A stretch of DNA of 64,000 nucleotides, from positions 31,067,001 through 31,131,000 of the forward strand of contig OX344765.1 in NCBI GenBank assembly GCA_947034895.1, written 5' to 3'. The notes beneath the pieces are model-generated. The model was not told where the DNA came from, searched no databases, and saw only the letters and a program-made list of their open reading frames with translations. Origin of the DNA: Rhytidiadelphus loreus. Its lineage: Eukaryota; Streptophyta; Bryopsida; Hypnales; Hylocomiaceae. Shown here piece by piece: positions 1 to 11,162 of this stretch. Each line of letters begins with the position of its first letter. Positions within the stretch are counted from its first letter, which is position 1. Position numbers and translations under genes: made by a program.

Positions 1-570
1 CGGGCAATTTGAACATCTTCTTCAAAAAATAACTTATTGGATGCAATTTTGGATGCAATTCTCACAATTTTTCAAAAAAAAATGTTTAACAACTTTAAGT
101 TTCCTATTTAGAACAATCTCACCGTTGACATTATTGTATTTCAATTCCATTTTAGAGCTATTAACGCTTTAGTTTTTCTTTCAATCTTGAACTTGCTTCT
201 ACTTAATAATTTAAAAAAAAATGAAAATCAAGAGTGTTTTTAAAAAAACAAAATTTAATTCTAAACTTTCAACACAATTCTTGAACACAAAATTTTTTAA
301 ATGTTTAAATTCTAGATGAGCAATTTCCAAATTCTAATTTAGAGCTATTCAAATTGTATGTTCTACATTACAAAAAACTTGAATAGGAATTGTGTCCAAA
401 CCACCTCCTAGTAAAATGTTTGCCAAATATTTAAAATATCTTTAATTGAATTGAAGTTTTTAACACTAAAATTTCATGTGGAAAATTTTTAAACCACCAA
501 GTTTGACATTGTATAAGCAATAGAAATATTTTCTATTAACTACTTAACTCACAATTCAGTCTTTTTTCAA

Positions 571-923
571 TTCAGCAGACTTTGGAGGCTGTTTTTGCAT
601 AGTGAAGTCTTTTTTTTCAAAAAACTTCAAACTAGTAAAAGTTGGAAGATCAAGTAAACTTTCATCTACAAAAATCCGTTTGTGATTTTGAGTCTTCAAT
701 AAAAAGTTATGGGCAAAATTCAGAGAGAGTGTTTGTAAATATCAAAAAATAATTTCATTCCAAACCCTCTCTGAATTTTGCTCATAACTTTTTACTGAAA
801 ACTCAAAATCACATACGGATTTTTGGATATGAAAGTTTAATTGATCTTCCAAATTTTACTAGTTTGAAGTTTTTTGAAAAAAGGTACTATACTATGAGAA
901 ATTAGCCTCCAAAGTCTGCTGAA
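571..923. repeat. Nested imperfect palindrome inside CACTA copy A
   Basis: The left arm opens TTCAGCAGACTTTGGAGGCT and the right arm closes with its reverse complement AGCCTCCAAAGTCTGCTGAA. Between them the arms continue to pair through the GTTTGAAG, TTTTACTAG and CAAACGGATTTT blocks, meeting near 750. The structure could fold into a hairpin of about 170 bp. The same palindrome occurs in copy B at about 2690-3043. Confidence 0.8.
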
Positions 924-1002
924 TTGAACCAAAAATGACCAAAATTTGAAAACCGAAATAAATAACTTTTTTTTCCCATTATGGTCATGTAATTTTCCAC
1001 AT

Positions 1003-1066
1003 GGTGCAATGGATAAGACCTTGCACCCCTAGCCAAGGGGTGCAAGGTTCAAACCCCATTGCACCC
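1003..1066 (+). other. tRNA-like block (A-box and B-box like) in CACTA copy A
   Basis: A 64-nt stretch has a perfect 10-bp outer stem (GGTGCAATGG with CCATTGCACC) and an inner 10-bp hairpin (TTGCACCCCT with AGGGGTGCAA). It also has GGTTCAAACCC, matching the pol III B box, and TGGTGCAATGG, close to the A box. The D arm is too short and no anticodon loop of normal size exists, so this is not a functional tRNA; a tRNA-derived or tRNA-like insertion is the best reading. Confidence 0.45.
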
Positions 1067-1381
1067 CGCCCGCGTGGGGTGCCACCTAGGCGCTGCCCGC
1101 GTGGCGGTGCCATGTGGCGCTGGCATGGCAGTTTTAAATTTTTTTTTTTTCAAAATTGAAAAATTGAAAAAAAATTAACAAATTTTTGTTGAAAATTATG
1201 TACAAATCAACAAGTTTTAGTTGCAATTTTTGTCCAAATCAACAAGTTTTAGCTAGAATTTTGTCCAAATCAACAAAAACTTGTTGATTTTTGTCCAAAT
1301 CAACAGGTCCAAATCAACACAAACTATTTTGTCCGAATCAACACTTTTTTGTGAAGTTGGACGCTGAATTTTCTACTAGTG

Positions 1382-1560
1382 ATCCTCTAAAAGCACAGCC
1401 GTTAACGGCAAGGGGTAGGAAGGTCCATTGAAGAAGCAAAGTTGGATCTTCTAAAAGCGCAGCTGTTAATGATGGGGGGTAACAAGGTCCATCAAAAAAG
1501 TGAAGTTGGATCCTCTAAAAGCGCAGCCATTAACGGCGGAGGGTAGCAAAGAATACATGA
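1382..1560. repeat. 64-bp tandem repeat, about three copies
   Basis: Units begin GGATCCTCTAAAAGCGCAGC and contain TTAACGGC-GGGGTAGCAAGGTCC, recurring at about 1381, 1445 and 1509. A fourth, more diverged relative (CCGTCAACGGCTGGAGGTAGCAAGG) lies near 1623. CACTA copy A ends inside the first unit. The remaining loop between the CACTA copies (to 2228) holds no supported gene. Confidence 0.75.
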
Positions 1561-2548
1561 ACTACAATGTTTGACTAAATCCTAAAATTTATTGCCCTAA
1601 ATTACAACCCTAAAAATTGCACCCGTCAACGGCTGGAGGTAGCAAGGCACCTTAAAATCTTTTAAATCTAAACATTTCAAGCTAAATTTCAAGATGCTAT
1701 TGTAGTTTTGAGGTCATAAATGACTCAATATGCATCTGTTTTTTATATGCTATATATCATTGGAATCGTGCTTCCAAAGTGTACGAAATGATATAAAGTT
1801 TCAAAATTTGTCTTTAACAAAAAATTACACATACATTCAAAGTTAATATCAATTGGGGTAATTATTTCCTTACTATCTTGTTTGAACTTCTAGCATATAG
1901 GTGCTATTATTATATTTTTGTTTAGTACAAACCCTAACCAGAAGATTTATAATATTACACTTTGCAATTTTCCATGAACTTACACCTGTCCTCATTATGG
2001 AAATATAAATGAGGCCTCTATTGGAAAACGTGACATGTACATAAACTACAAACATGTTTATTATATCTTTCATTATTTGTGTAAATTTGTTTATAAGATA
2101 GACACATTCATCTACGCTCCTACCTTCAGCTTGGATGAAGTTAAGTAAGTAATTGTTGCTACCAAAATCATCAAGATGTGCGAGTATTCAAGTTGGTTGG
2201 TAGATAATAGCATCAATGAAGTAGATACATACACTAGTAGAAAATTCAGCGTCCAACTTCACAAAAAAGTGTTGATTCGGACAAAATAGTTTGTGTTGAT
2301 TTGGACCTGCTGATTTGGACAAAAATCAACAAGTTTTTGTTGATTTGGACAAAATTCTAGCTAAAACTTGTTGATTTGGACAAAAATTGCAACTAAAACT
2401 TGTTGATTTGTACATAATTTTCAACAAAAATTTGTTAATTTTTTTTCAATTTTTTAATTTTGAAAAAAATAAAATAAAAAACTACCATGCAAGCGCCACG
2501 TGGCACCGCCACGCGGGCAGCGCCTAGGTGGCACCCCACGCGGGCGGG

Positions 2549-2610
2549 GTGCAATGGGGTTTGAACCTTGCACCCCTTGGCTAGTAGTGCAAGGTCTTAT
2601 CCATTGCACC
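2549..2610 (-). other. tRNA-like block in CACTA copy B (degraded)
   Basis: This is the inverted copy of 1003-1066. The outer stem and the B-box-like GGTTCAAACCC are kept, but the inner hairpin is damaged, reading ACTACTAGCCAAGGGGTGCAAGG-like bases in place of the perfect stem. The difference shows that the two arms have diverged since duplication. Confidence 0.4.
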
Positions 2611-2689
2611 ATGCGAAATATTACATGACCATAATGGGAAAAAAAAGTTATTTATTTCGGTTTTCAAATTTTGGTCATTTTTGGTTCAA

Positions 2690-3043
2690 TTCAGCAGACT
2701 TTGGAGGCTAATTTCTCATAGTATAGTACCTTTTTTCAAAAAACTTCAAACTAGTAAAATTTGGAAGATCAATTAAACTTTCATCTCCAAAAATCCGTTT
2801 GCGATTTTGAGTTTTCAGTAAAACGTTATGGGCAAAATTCAGAGAGGGTTTGGAATGAAATTATTTTTTGATATTTACAAACACTCTCTCTGAATTTTGC
2901 CCATAACTTTTTACTGAAAACTCAAAATCACAAACGGATTTTTGTAGATGAAAGTTTACTTGATCTTCCAACTTTTACTAGTTTGAAGTTTTTTGAAAAA
3001 AAAGACTTCACTATGCAAAAACAGCCTCCAAAGTCTGCTGAAT
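2690..3043. repeat. Nested imperfect palindrome inside CACTA copy B
   Basis: This is the same ~350-bp palindrome as at 571-923, here in the inverted arm. It is bounded by TTCAGCAGACTTTGGAGGCT and AGCCTCCAAAGTCTGCTGAA, with only scattered differences from the other copy. Confidence 0.8.
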
Positions 3044-4949
3044 TGAAAAAAGACTGAATTGTGAGTTAAGTAGTTAATAGAAAATATTTCTATTGCTTAT
3101 ACAATGTCAAACTTGGTGGTTTAAAAATTTTCCACATGAAATTTTAGTGTTAAAAACTTCAATTCAATTAAAGATATTTTAAATATTTGGCAAACATTTT
3201 ACTAGGAGGTGGTTTGGACACAATTCCTATTCAAGTTTTTTGTAATGTAGAACATACAATTTGAATAGCTCTAAATTAGAATTTGGAAATTGCTCATCTA
3301 GAATTTAAATATTTAAAAAATTTTGTGTTCAAGAATTGTGTTGAAAGTTTAGAATTAAATTTTGTTTTTTTAAAAACACTCTTGATTTTCATTTTTTTTT
3401 AAATTATTAAGTAGAAGCAAGTTCAAGATTGAAAGAAAAACTAAAGCGTTAATAGCTCTAAAATGGAATTGAAATACAATAATGTCAACGGTGAGATTGT
3501 TCTAAATAGGAAACTTAAAGTTGTTAAACATTTTTTTTTGAAAAATTGTGAGAATTGCATCCAAAATTGCATCCAATAAGTTATTTTTTCAAGAAGATGT
3601 TCAAATTGCCCGAAAAACAAAATTGTTTTAAACTTTCATAGTACTAATCAAATGGAATGAATAAAAGCTTCACATGTAGACAAAAATATGATTTTCAAGA
3701 AGGAAAAAATTAAAAAATTAATTTCAAATTTCTATACATTTCTTATTCTGCCTAGTGACGTGAAATTTATGGTTAAGATGCCATAACTTTTGCTCCCGAG
3801 CACCAACTGAAATAAAATCTATATTACCACGAAGCTAATAAGTTTTTCTATCTTATGAGGAGGTTTCAAAAAGTTTAACTAAAAATTAAGATCATACAAA
3901 CTTGCCTGAAATCCATTTTGTCCACCGAGGGGACAATGGTCTTTTAGGGGTCAGAAAAATTTAAATTTAAATTTAAACCTCTAAAGAACAAAGTAGAATT
4001 TTTTGACAATATTTCTAGTGTTTTTATTCATGTATTTAGAAATTGATTTCCCTTTTTTTTCCTTTAAAATTTTACACAACATGTGGTGAAGGGATAGTTT
4101 GAAGGACTCACAATTTTTATAACTTTTGATTACATCATGAGAAAGTTATTGTTTGATGTATAGATTTTCTAGATATGTATGCATGTTAGCCAAGTAGATT
4201 TGAATGTATTTTTCAAATAAATAGGAATTTCAAATTAGTTTCTAAAATAGGATGCAAATTAGTTTCTAAAATAGGATGCAAATAGAATTTCAAATTAGTT
4301 TCTAAATAGGATGCAAATTTTTGACTACAACATATACATTAGTACATTACAACCATTAGGTTTGGAAATCTTTAGTTTCATTACTAGAATTCTTTTCATT
4401 GAATGTTGTAAATCAATCTCTATTTATATCCACTTATTATTTTCTCCAAGCATGAATATAAAATATTTTTTGTTGCAATTTTTAATATAGATTCTTTAAC
4501 ATATTTTTTTAGCATATGATGGAAAATTACAAATTGTAGAATTGATATGTATCTAAATTTTTCAAATAAAATTTTGGAAAAATGAAATATAATCATTTGG
4601 TATGAATGAAACATTATTTTTTTTTAAATCCAAGCATCGTGATGTTGCAATTGGTGAAGTTTTTTATTTTACAATTTCAAGATGGAAAATAGGTCAAAAT
4701 AAATATAAGTTAGATCATTTAGTTAAATCTATTGAAAAAATAAATATAAATGAAGATTTAAGCCTTCTTTGAAGACTAATATTTAGAAGCAATTACGGGC
4801 CTTTCATATGTTAAAAACCTTGATACAACCAAAGTTGAATTACATTATGAATTTAATTAGAACTTCAATCAAATTCAAAATATAATTGAAAATAAAATAC
4901 GATTTGAACTCTAAATTCATAATTTTTGAAAAATTCTTAAAGATTTCAA

Positions 4950-5310
4950 AAACATTCCACAAACAATCCAAAAACAACTCCAAAAAAACCCTCAAAAAAT
5001 CCAAATCCTCCCCCCTCCCCACACCGCCTCAAACCTCCTCAAACAACCTCCAAAACAACCCCCAAACAACTTCCAAACAACTCCCAAACAACTCCCAAAC
5101 AACCCCCAAACAACTCCCAAACAACCCCCAAACAACCCCCAAACAACCCCCCAAACAACCCTCAAACAACTCCCAAACAACCCCAAAACAACCTCAAAAT
5201 AACTCCCAAAACAACCCCAAAACAACCTCAAAACAACCCCAAAACAACCCCCAAAACAACCTCAAAACAACCCTAAAACAACCCTAAAACAACCCCAACA
5301 CAACCCTAAA
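4950..5310. repeat. C/A-rich low-complexity tandem repeat (ACAACCYCAAA-type)
   Basis: Dozens of ~11-bp units of the form CAAACAACCCC/CAAAACAACCTC run head to tail inside CACTA copy B. They create open frames on both strands that encode only Thr/Gln/Asn/Pro or Gly/Trp/Leu repeats, so no gene is called. Confidence 0.85.
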
Positions 5311-5535
5311 ACATTGAACAAAAACATGTTGATTTGGTTGTTGCACTATTCACATGAACAAAAATTTGTTAAACCATTTTGTTAACTTGTGCTCAAATCA
5401 ACAAAAATTTGTTAACCATTGTGTTAGCTTGGGCTCAAATCAACAAAAAAATGTAAAAAAGGTCAATGCAGTATTCAAATCAACAAGTTTTTGATGATTT
5501 TCTGTTGATTTGGACACAATTTTCTACTAGTGATA

Positions 5536-6985
5536 GTATCAATATATTATCTTCAAAATCTCTAAATTTGAGTAAGAAAGTATTATTTTCATATTCCAAT
5601 ATGTATTCTTTGTTGCAATGAAAGAATATTTTATTATGTACACAATGCTCTACATCCTACAATATTTTCACTGCATTTGTTTTCCTCTTATCTTTAGAAT
5701 TCATTGTAAATTATATGTATTCTCACTTGATCAATCCACCCTCAAACAACCTCTTAGAATGTAATATTAATTTTGAAAACATGCAATAGCACCAACTTCT
5801 CAAGCTTTTAGATATAAAATCCATGAGCATAGGTCCCATGGTAATAGGTCATTTTTTTTCTAGACATAGCAATTTTGATAAAAGAAAATCAGTCTTTTAA
5901 CTTTTTAACCAAAAATATTTACAAATTACATCATATTTTACATTTCTAGGCTCTAGGCTCATACAATCTTTGCTCACCGCTCTTAGGTTCACACAATCCC
6001 TGTTCACCGCTCTTAGGCTCACACAATCCCTGCTCACCGCTCTTAGGCTCACGCTCACACGCTCACATGCTAGCGTCGTTGCACCCAGTCATGACAATAG
6101 AAATTCTTCACTAGATAAAATCCATAGACTCAACACTCAGCATGATCACACTCTCACAACTGATACACCTAATTCAACACACTCAATCATGCACAACACA
6201 ATAGCAAGAACCCGGGGAGATCACTATCGATTTTTTAGAAAACAACGTGAGTTAAAAGATAGGGTCCATTTAATTCAAAGGGGGAAAAATTTATATTATA
6301 TGTAGGACTACTATAGGGTTTATGAAATGCTACATATTCTATTATATATAAATTAGGTTATATAAAAATATCATATAATAATTTTTTTTATTAATATGTT
6401 AGCCTTGACAAATAAGGGCTTCTAAATTTTTTCATATTACAATGAGTTTAGATATGAATAAATAATTTTGTGTACTTGATAAAGTGTATATAATCCAATA
6501 GATCTAGGGAATTATTTTGAAAGATATGTTGTTGTTGTCCAGCCTGTCTAAATCAATCTGTCCATAAGCGTGCCAGTAGTGTTAGCATGCAAGAATCTAT
6601 TGTTCTAAGAAAAAAACGTTGAGCTATTAGTGTACAATACACTAAAGACTATAATGGAGATTTGGTTGTTAAGGAATTGCTTTAGGGTTCTGGTACCTTC
6701 ACTCCCATGCAGCTAGGGTTAGTGAGGATGGTTGTCTCGCTCCTTTGCTTTGCTTCACTGCAACTAAGATTGTTAGGGTTTACTGTGAATTTTTTTTGGT
6801 TGTGTTATAGTGCAAGGCGGACAAGTTTTTTTGTGATTTTTTCAATCAACTCTTGCAATTTAGAAATTAAGGTTGTAAGGCAATTGCTTGGTGTTGGGGT
6901 TTCTTGTAGGCCTCAAGGTTTGGGTGTTGGATGCGGCTGGATTCAAGGTTTTGCTTTGATTCAACGTTTTGCTTCAAGGTACAAT
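5536..6985. other. Non-genic stretch with a 30-bp tandem repeat
   Basis: I see no supportable gene here. At about 5948-6062 a ~30-bp unit (CTCACACAATCCCTGCTCACCGCTCTTAGG type) is repeated three to four times. Open frames across it reflect the repeat. Confidence 0.6.
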
Positions 6986-8830
6986 ATGGCTTCATTGGAT
7001 CCAGACTTGACTGGATTTGAAAACTCATCTGCTACTCCAAGGTTAGTTAAATTCTTGTAAGAATGTTTCAATTTTTAGAACATTTTCTTAGCCTGATGGA
7101 TACTAGAATGTGTCATGAAGGGGATGTTTTATGTTAGCATATATTACCAAATAGAATGATCAGTTGGAAACATTTTACATATTTTAGTATCACTTGGTTG
7201 AACTTGATGTTCATGATTTGCAACCTAAATAGTCATTGGATATTGGTTTAGGATTTAGAGCACTTGTATATCAGACTGATAGTGTTTTAGCTTTTAGCAA
7301 TATGATTGCTGGAAATATTTCTGTTTGTGCAAATATTGTACTTTTCTGGAGTTACATGTTTATTGTTATAATGTTTATGTAGGTCATAGTCATCATCTTT
7401 TTCTACCTCTATTTCCCATACTGACTACTATTATATCATTTGCAACTATGACCTCTTTACTGGACTTCGAGGACTAAACTTTGAGGACTGAACTTCGAGG
7501 ACTGGATTTGGAGGACTTGCTTCGTCTGAATATTTACGAGACCTCTATACTTGTTCCAAGCTCTTTAAAGCTCAACGTCCTTAGTTGCCTAGGCTTTTCA
7601 ACTTGCAATTGCCGCAATTTTGGTATGTTCTTACAACCTAGTAGCTAATTTTCCTTCAATGTCGGGCTTTTTCTTGGTGGAGTTACAGTTACAATATCCT
7701 CAGGAAAGTTTCAGACCTAACAGAGGATATTATAAAGGAGGAAATTTCACAAAACAAAGTGGTAATGATAGTTATATTGGAATACAAAATTTTCCATTTT
7801 GCTAGAAGCCCTAGATCTGAATTATGGATTAATAGAGATCAAGGCTTTTTTTCCACATTCAGACTAGTTCTAACATCCATCATTCCATGTTGGATTAAAT
7901 AATCGTACTTGTGTGATACTAGCTCCAATATTAAGACACTAAACTGCTTATGGAGTCATATTCGATATTGACTGCTACTAGTGAATTGAATCACTTATAA
8001 TTAATATGCCATTACTCATGCAGGTTCCAGTAGTGCTTGATCAGTACTAACAAATCATAGATTTCAGATTTCAGTATGTATGTATGCTCATTGGTCAAGA
8101 TACATCTTGAATTTCAGATTTCAGAATTGAGTATGTATGTACGTTCAGTGTTAGAAATTTTCACTATTTGGGCACTTATAGATTAAGGAAGTGTTTTGCA
8201 AACTTAAATTAAATATATTCTTTAGAGGAAGATTGTCATACAACTGTGGCCTTGGCTGCGTCACATATTGACTGAATTCAAACTTATTTAATCCTAAGTT
8301 TGATTATGTATTTTTGGTATGAGTTCCAAGGAGGGCGATTCCCAGATGATTCCCACAATTGCATGTTTTTGCTTAATCAGAAACATATTTCTTGCTGATT
8401 GAATATCAATTTTATGACTGACCTTTTCTGTGCAAAGCTCCCAACCATTCCGTTTCTAAATCATTCAGTGCACTCCCTTTGACTCTTGCGATTCTTTGCA
8501 TGGATAATTGGTTATTGTAGGACATTCTCAAGGACAAACAATCCAAAAATCAGAGACAACAACTCAAAACATCATGGGTGCACTGCGAGAGTCTAAAAAG
8601 ATAGATACCAAACGCACCTCAACAAAGTATAAAAGAGCAAGACAAGCAGTCACTTATTGCCGGTATGTTGAGTAAATGACTTGGCTTCATAAATTCATCA
8701 TCGATGAATATTTGTGGATATTTGTGGAAATGTTTTTTTGGATTTCTAGATTAGTTGTTACTTGTTTTGCAGCTCATTACAGACATTGCATTTTTTATCT
8801 TGCTTTATCTTAATTGTAGCAATGGCACAG
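6986..8830 (+). CDS. Possible spliced gene, incomplete model
   Basis: Three exon-like pieces can be seen. The first is an ATG at 6986 opening a 19-codon frame to a good donor (CCAAG|GTTAGT, exon end 7041). The second is an open stretch entered at an acceptor near 7689, phase-compatible with the first and open to about 7907. The third is 8521-8662, flanked by TTATTGTAG| and CCG|GTATGT, open in one frame with a Lys/Thr/Gln-rich composition; a further acceptor lies at 8772/8773. The second and third pieces do not join in phase with any splice site I could find, and the product is not recognisable. It may be a relic. Confidence 0.22.
7455..7530. repeat. Short degenerate repeat (GAACTTCGAGGACT type)
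   Basis: Four to five imperfect copies of a ~15-bp unit, ACTTCGAGGACTGG-like, run in tandem. Function unknown. Confidence 0.6.
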
Positions 8831-8989
8831 GGAACAATAGTGCAAATTATTCCATAACAAAGAGTAGGCAGCAAGTAGCTTGGAGTTGGCAAAAGACAGC
8901 AAGTAGCTTGGAGCAAGCAATAGGCAATAGTTGGGCATTGGCTAGGTTCATTTGTTATAAGTGGCAACAAGAAACTTCTATATGGTAAG

Positions 8990-10629
8990 AAATCTTTTAG
9001 CTCTTGTGTAATGCTTTTTGTTGTTGATTATTTTTTTAAATCTAAGATTTTTTCTTAGCATTTACAATTTTTGCACTCCAAATTAATGAGAACTAGTTAG
9101 ATGCTCAAACTGATAGCATTGATGTTTCATATTATAGCTCTCTATAGTTTGTGTTATTTTGTTATCCATAATGGTTTTAACAAGGGTGTGTCATTTTGGA
9201 AGTGAATGTTGTTTTGATACCTTCTGGGAATGTAGCTTTGCAGATGTTAATGCAAGAGGCAATTCAATTCTTGTATATTTAAGGTTAATGAATATTATTA
9301 TTATTAAAGTATGGGCTGAGGTTCTTGAAATTAGATGAAAGAATCATAGGTGGGTTAAAACTTAGAAAAGTCATTAGTGTATTTTTTTATTGGGTCATGA
9401 ATTAGTTTTGCATGCTTAATAATTGTTATTAAATTTTAGGATAAACATAATGGAATGTTGTATCTAGAATAGGTGTGTTGTTTCGGATATAAAATTGTAC
9501 TAAGCTAGGGTTTTAATGTAAGTTATCACATGGTTAAGAAAAATTTCAGTTTGGAGTTCTAGGGTGCTCATTGTTAATGAGTGTTGAGTAATATGTGTTG
9601 GGCATTCATAATATTGTTAGAATTAGGCAAGAAAATTGTCATGAATTGTCATGTAGTTAGTTTGTTGTGTACATGTGTTGGTTGTGTTGTTGTGATTACC
9701 AAAGTGCAGATTATAGGTGGTCACTTTACTTGAGAAAAAAGGCGATGGTAGTTGGATGAAGTTTCTAGGTGTTTTATCTTAGGGACTAGATGGATTGTTG
9801 TGAACATTGGAGCTGGATGGACGATATTGAAGGTGTAGTGTGATGTTGTGGACATGTTGATATGGTGTTGCTTGTACATATATTTGGAAACGTTTAGAAT
9901 CATCTTCTTTATGCTAGTGTTTTTTAAACATTCTTTTATTTTTTGATCTTAAATTCTAAGCCATTCCAAATGCATGTGTACAGATTAAATATATGCTCTC
10001 CATGTTGTAGTAAAGTTTATGTTCTTGTGTGAATGTGTAGTGTTTTTTGAATGCTAATTCTTCATGTTGTTTATGTTATACTATTGGTATTGGTGCTTTT
10101 ATAGTTTCAACACCATGCTTGATGCTTCTATGATGTTGCTTGTTCCCCTCTATACTAAGTTGTTGAAAATTTATAGCATAGAATTTAGAAATACCCTTAA
10201 ACTAGGCTTAAATCATTATCATCTGAAATTATTCCATAGTACTAGTAGTGCATATATAAAAAAAATTAAGTATAAGTGTAAGACATTGATTTTATATTGC
10301 ATACCAAATATGTGTATGAAAAAACTGGACACATAAGTTTTATATGTAAAATAGCCCAACTACAAAAACTGCATGAATGAATTTATAAAAAATCATAGGG
10401 TATTTAAAATATCCTCCGATAGCTTTTTATATAAAAATATGGTCATCTAAAATACAATAATGAAGGTAAATAGCCCTACATCAAATACCCTCTTAACTCA
10501 GGTGTATACCTTAAATTACAAGGAGTGATCTCCCTGGGAGGCAATATGCCTTTAAGAAGGTAACAGCATTCTCAAAACAAACACGGAAGCATTCCAGGTT
10601 AAGAATAAAATAGAGCTGTTGAAATGCAT
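8990..10629. other. AT-rich stretch without a supportable gene
   Basis: Only short frames without coding character are present; I see no repeats, RNA genes or recognisable elements. Confidence 0.5.
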
Positions 10630-11154
10630 TCACAGCCGACTCAATAGCATCACGAAAATCCGTGGGATGAATGAGGATATGATTGAGACCATTTTTAAGG
10701 CAGCCCGTAATTTAGGGTGCTGGACAAGCCCAAGATCCATGGTACGTACATGACATGAAGTTTTACAGAAGTCAGAGTGCTCCAATGTAGTAAGAGGGTC
10801 CAAGAAAGGTTTTAATCGTAAGGCAGATTCGCACATACATACGGTAGAGACATCCAACAAATCAACAAAGGAAAATTGTTTGAAAACTTTTGTTGGCTTA
10901 TAAAATTCAGTAGAAAGGTTCCTGTGGTACGATCACGACAGAGCAATACAGTCCAGAGATATTTGCTCAGATAGTTCAAAATGGGAAAGCACCTGGTTAA
11001 AGGCCTTTCGTAAATTCAGCCACTCCATTGCACGACTGGTGTAAACAGCGTGTACAAAACGCACCCCTTGCTTGTCAGTTACACGTTTAAGCTTTAGACG
11101 CCCATAAGCATCTGGGATCACCACTCGATCCATGATCCTTGCAGACACGCACAC
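10630..11154 (-). pseudogene. Decayed coding remnants downstream of the 11.2-13.7 kb element gene
   Basis: Two short minus-strand frames (10933-11154 and 10630-10860) lie immediately 3' of the broken gene at 11163-13673, in different frames from it and from each other. The first contains a plausible protein-like stretch (basic residues followed by an aromatic/Leu-rich segment), but neither is recognisable. They may be frameshifted continuation of the same element or noise. Confidence 0.25.
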
Positions 11155-11162
11155 TAGTACAA

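Larger units (their letters stand above)
1..1381. mobile_element. CACTA-type transposon end, copy A (truncated by window edge)
   Basis: The segment ends with ATTTTCTACTAGTG, the reverse complement of a CACTA/En-Spm terminus, and over its full 1,381 bases it is a close inverted copy of 2232-3612. It carries subterminal repeats of the type TTGTTGATTTGGAC (about 1185-1345), as CACTA elements do. The terminus is followed by ATC inside a 64-bp tandem repeat whose other copies read GGATCCTC, so the element seems to have inserted into that repeat. The other end lies beyond the window. No transposase is visible. Confidence 0.75.
2232..5532. mobile_element. Complete non-autonomous CACTA transposon, copy B, with ATA target duplication
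   Basis: The element starts CACTAGTAGAAAAT and ends ATTTTCTACTAGTG, a canonical CACTA-type terminal inverted repeat. It is flanked by the 3-bp direct repeat ATA (2229-2231 and 5533-5535), the duplication length expected for the superfamily. Both ends carry subterminal GTTGATTTGGAC or CAAATCAACA repeats. The 3,301-bp length and absence of a transposase frame make it non-autonomous. The first 1,381 bp match copy A in inverted orientation; the rest is AT-rich and includes a C/A-rich low-complexity tract. Confidence 0.88.

Noticed and set aside
1003..1066. A functional tRNA gene
   Set aside because: No proper D arm or anticodon loop; the spacing does not fit a cloverleaf.
4886..5287. 133-codon Thr/Gln/Asn/Pro-rich frame and its antisense frame
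   Set aside because: Both are products of an ~11-bp tandem repeat inside a CACTA element; no promoter or coding pattern.
6707..7060. 117-codon frame as a complete gene
   Set aside because: Its first part is hydrophobic low-information sequence; only the last ATG (6986) before a splice donor looks plausible.
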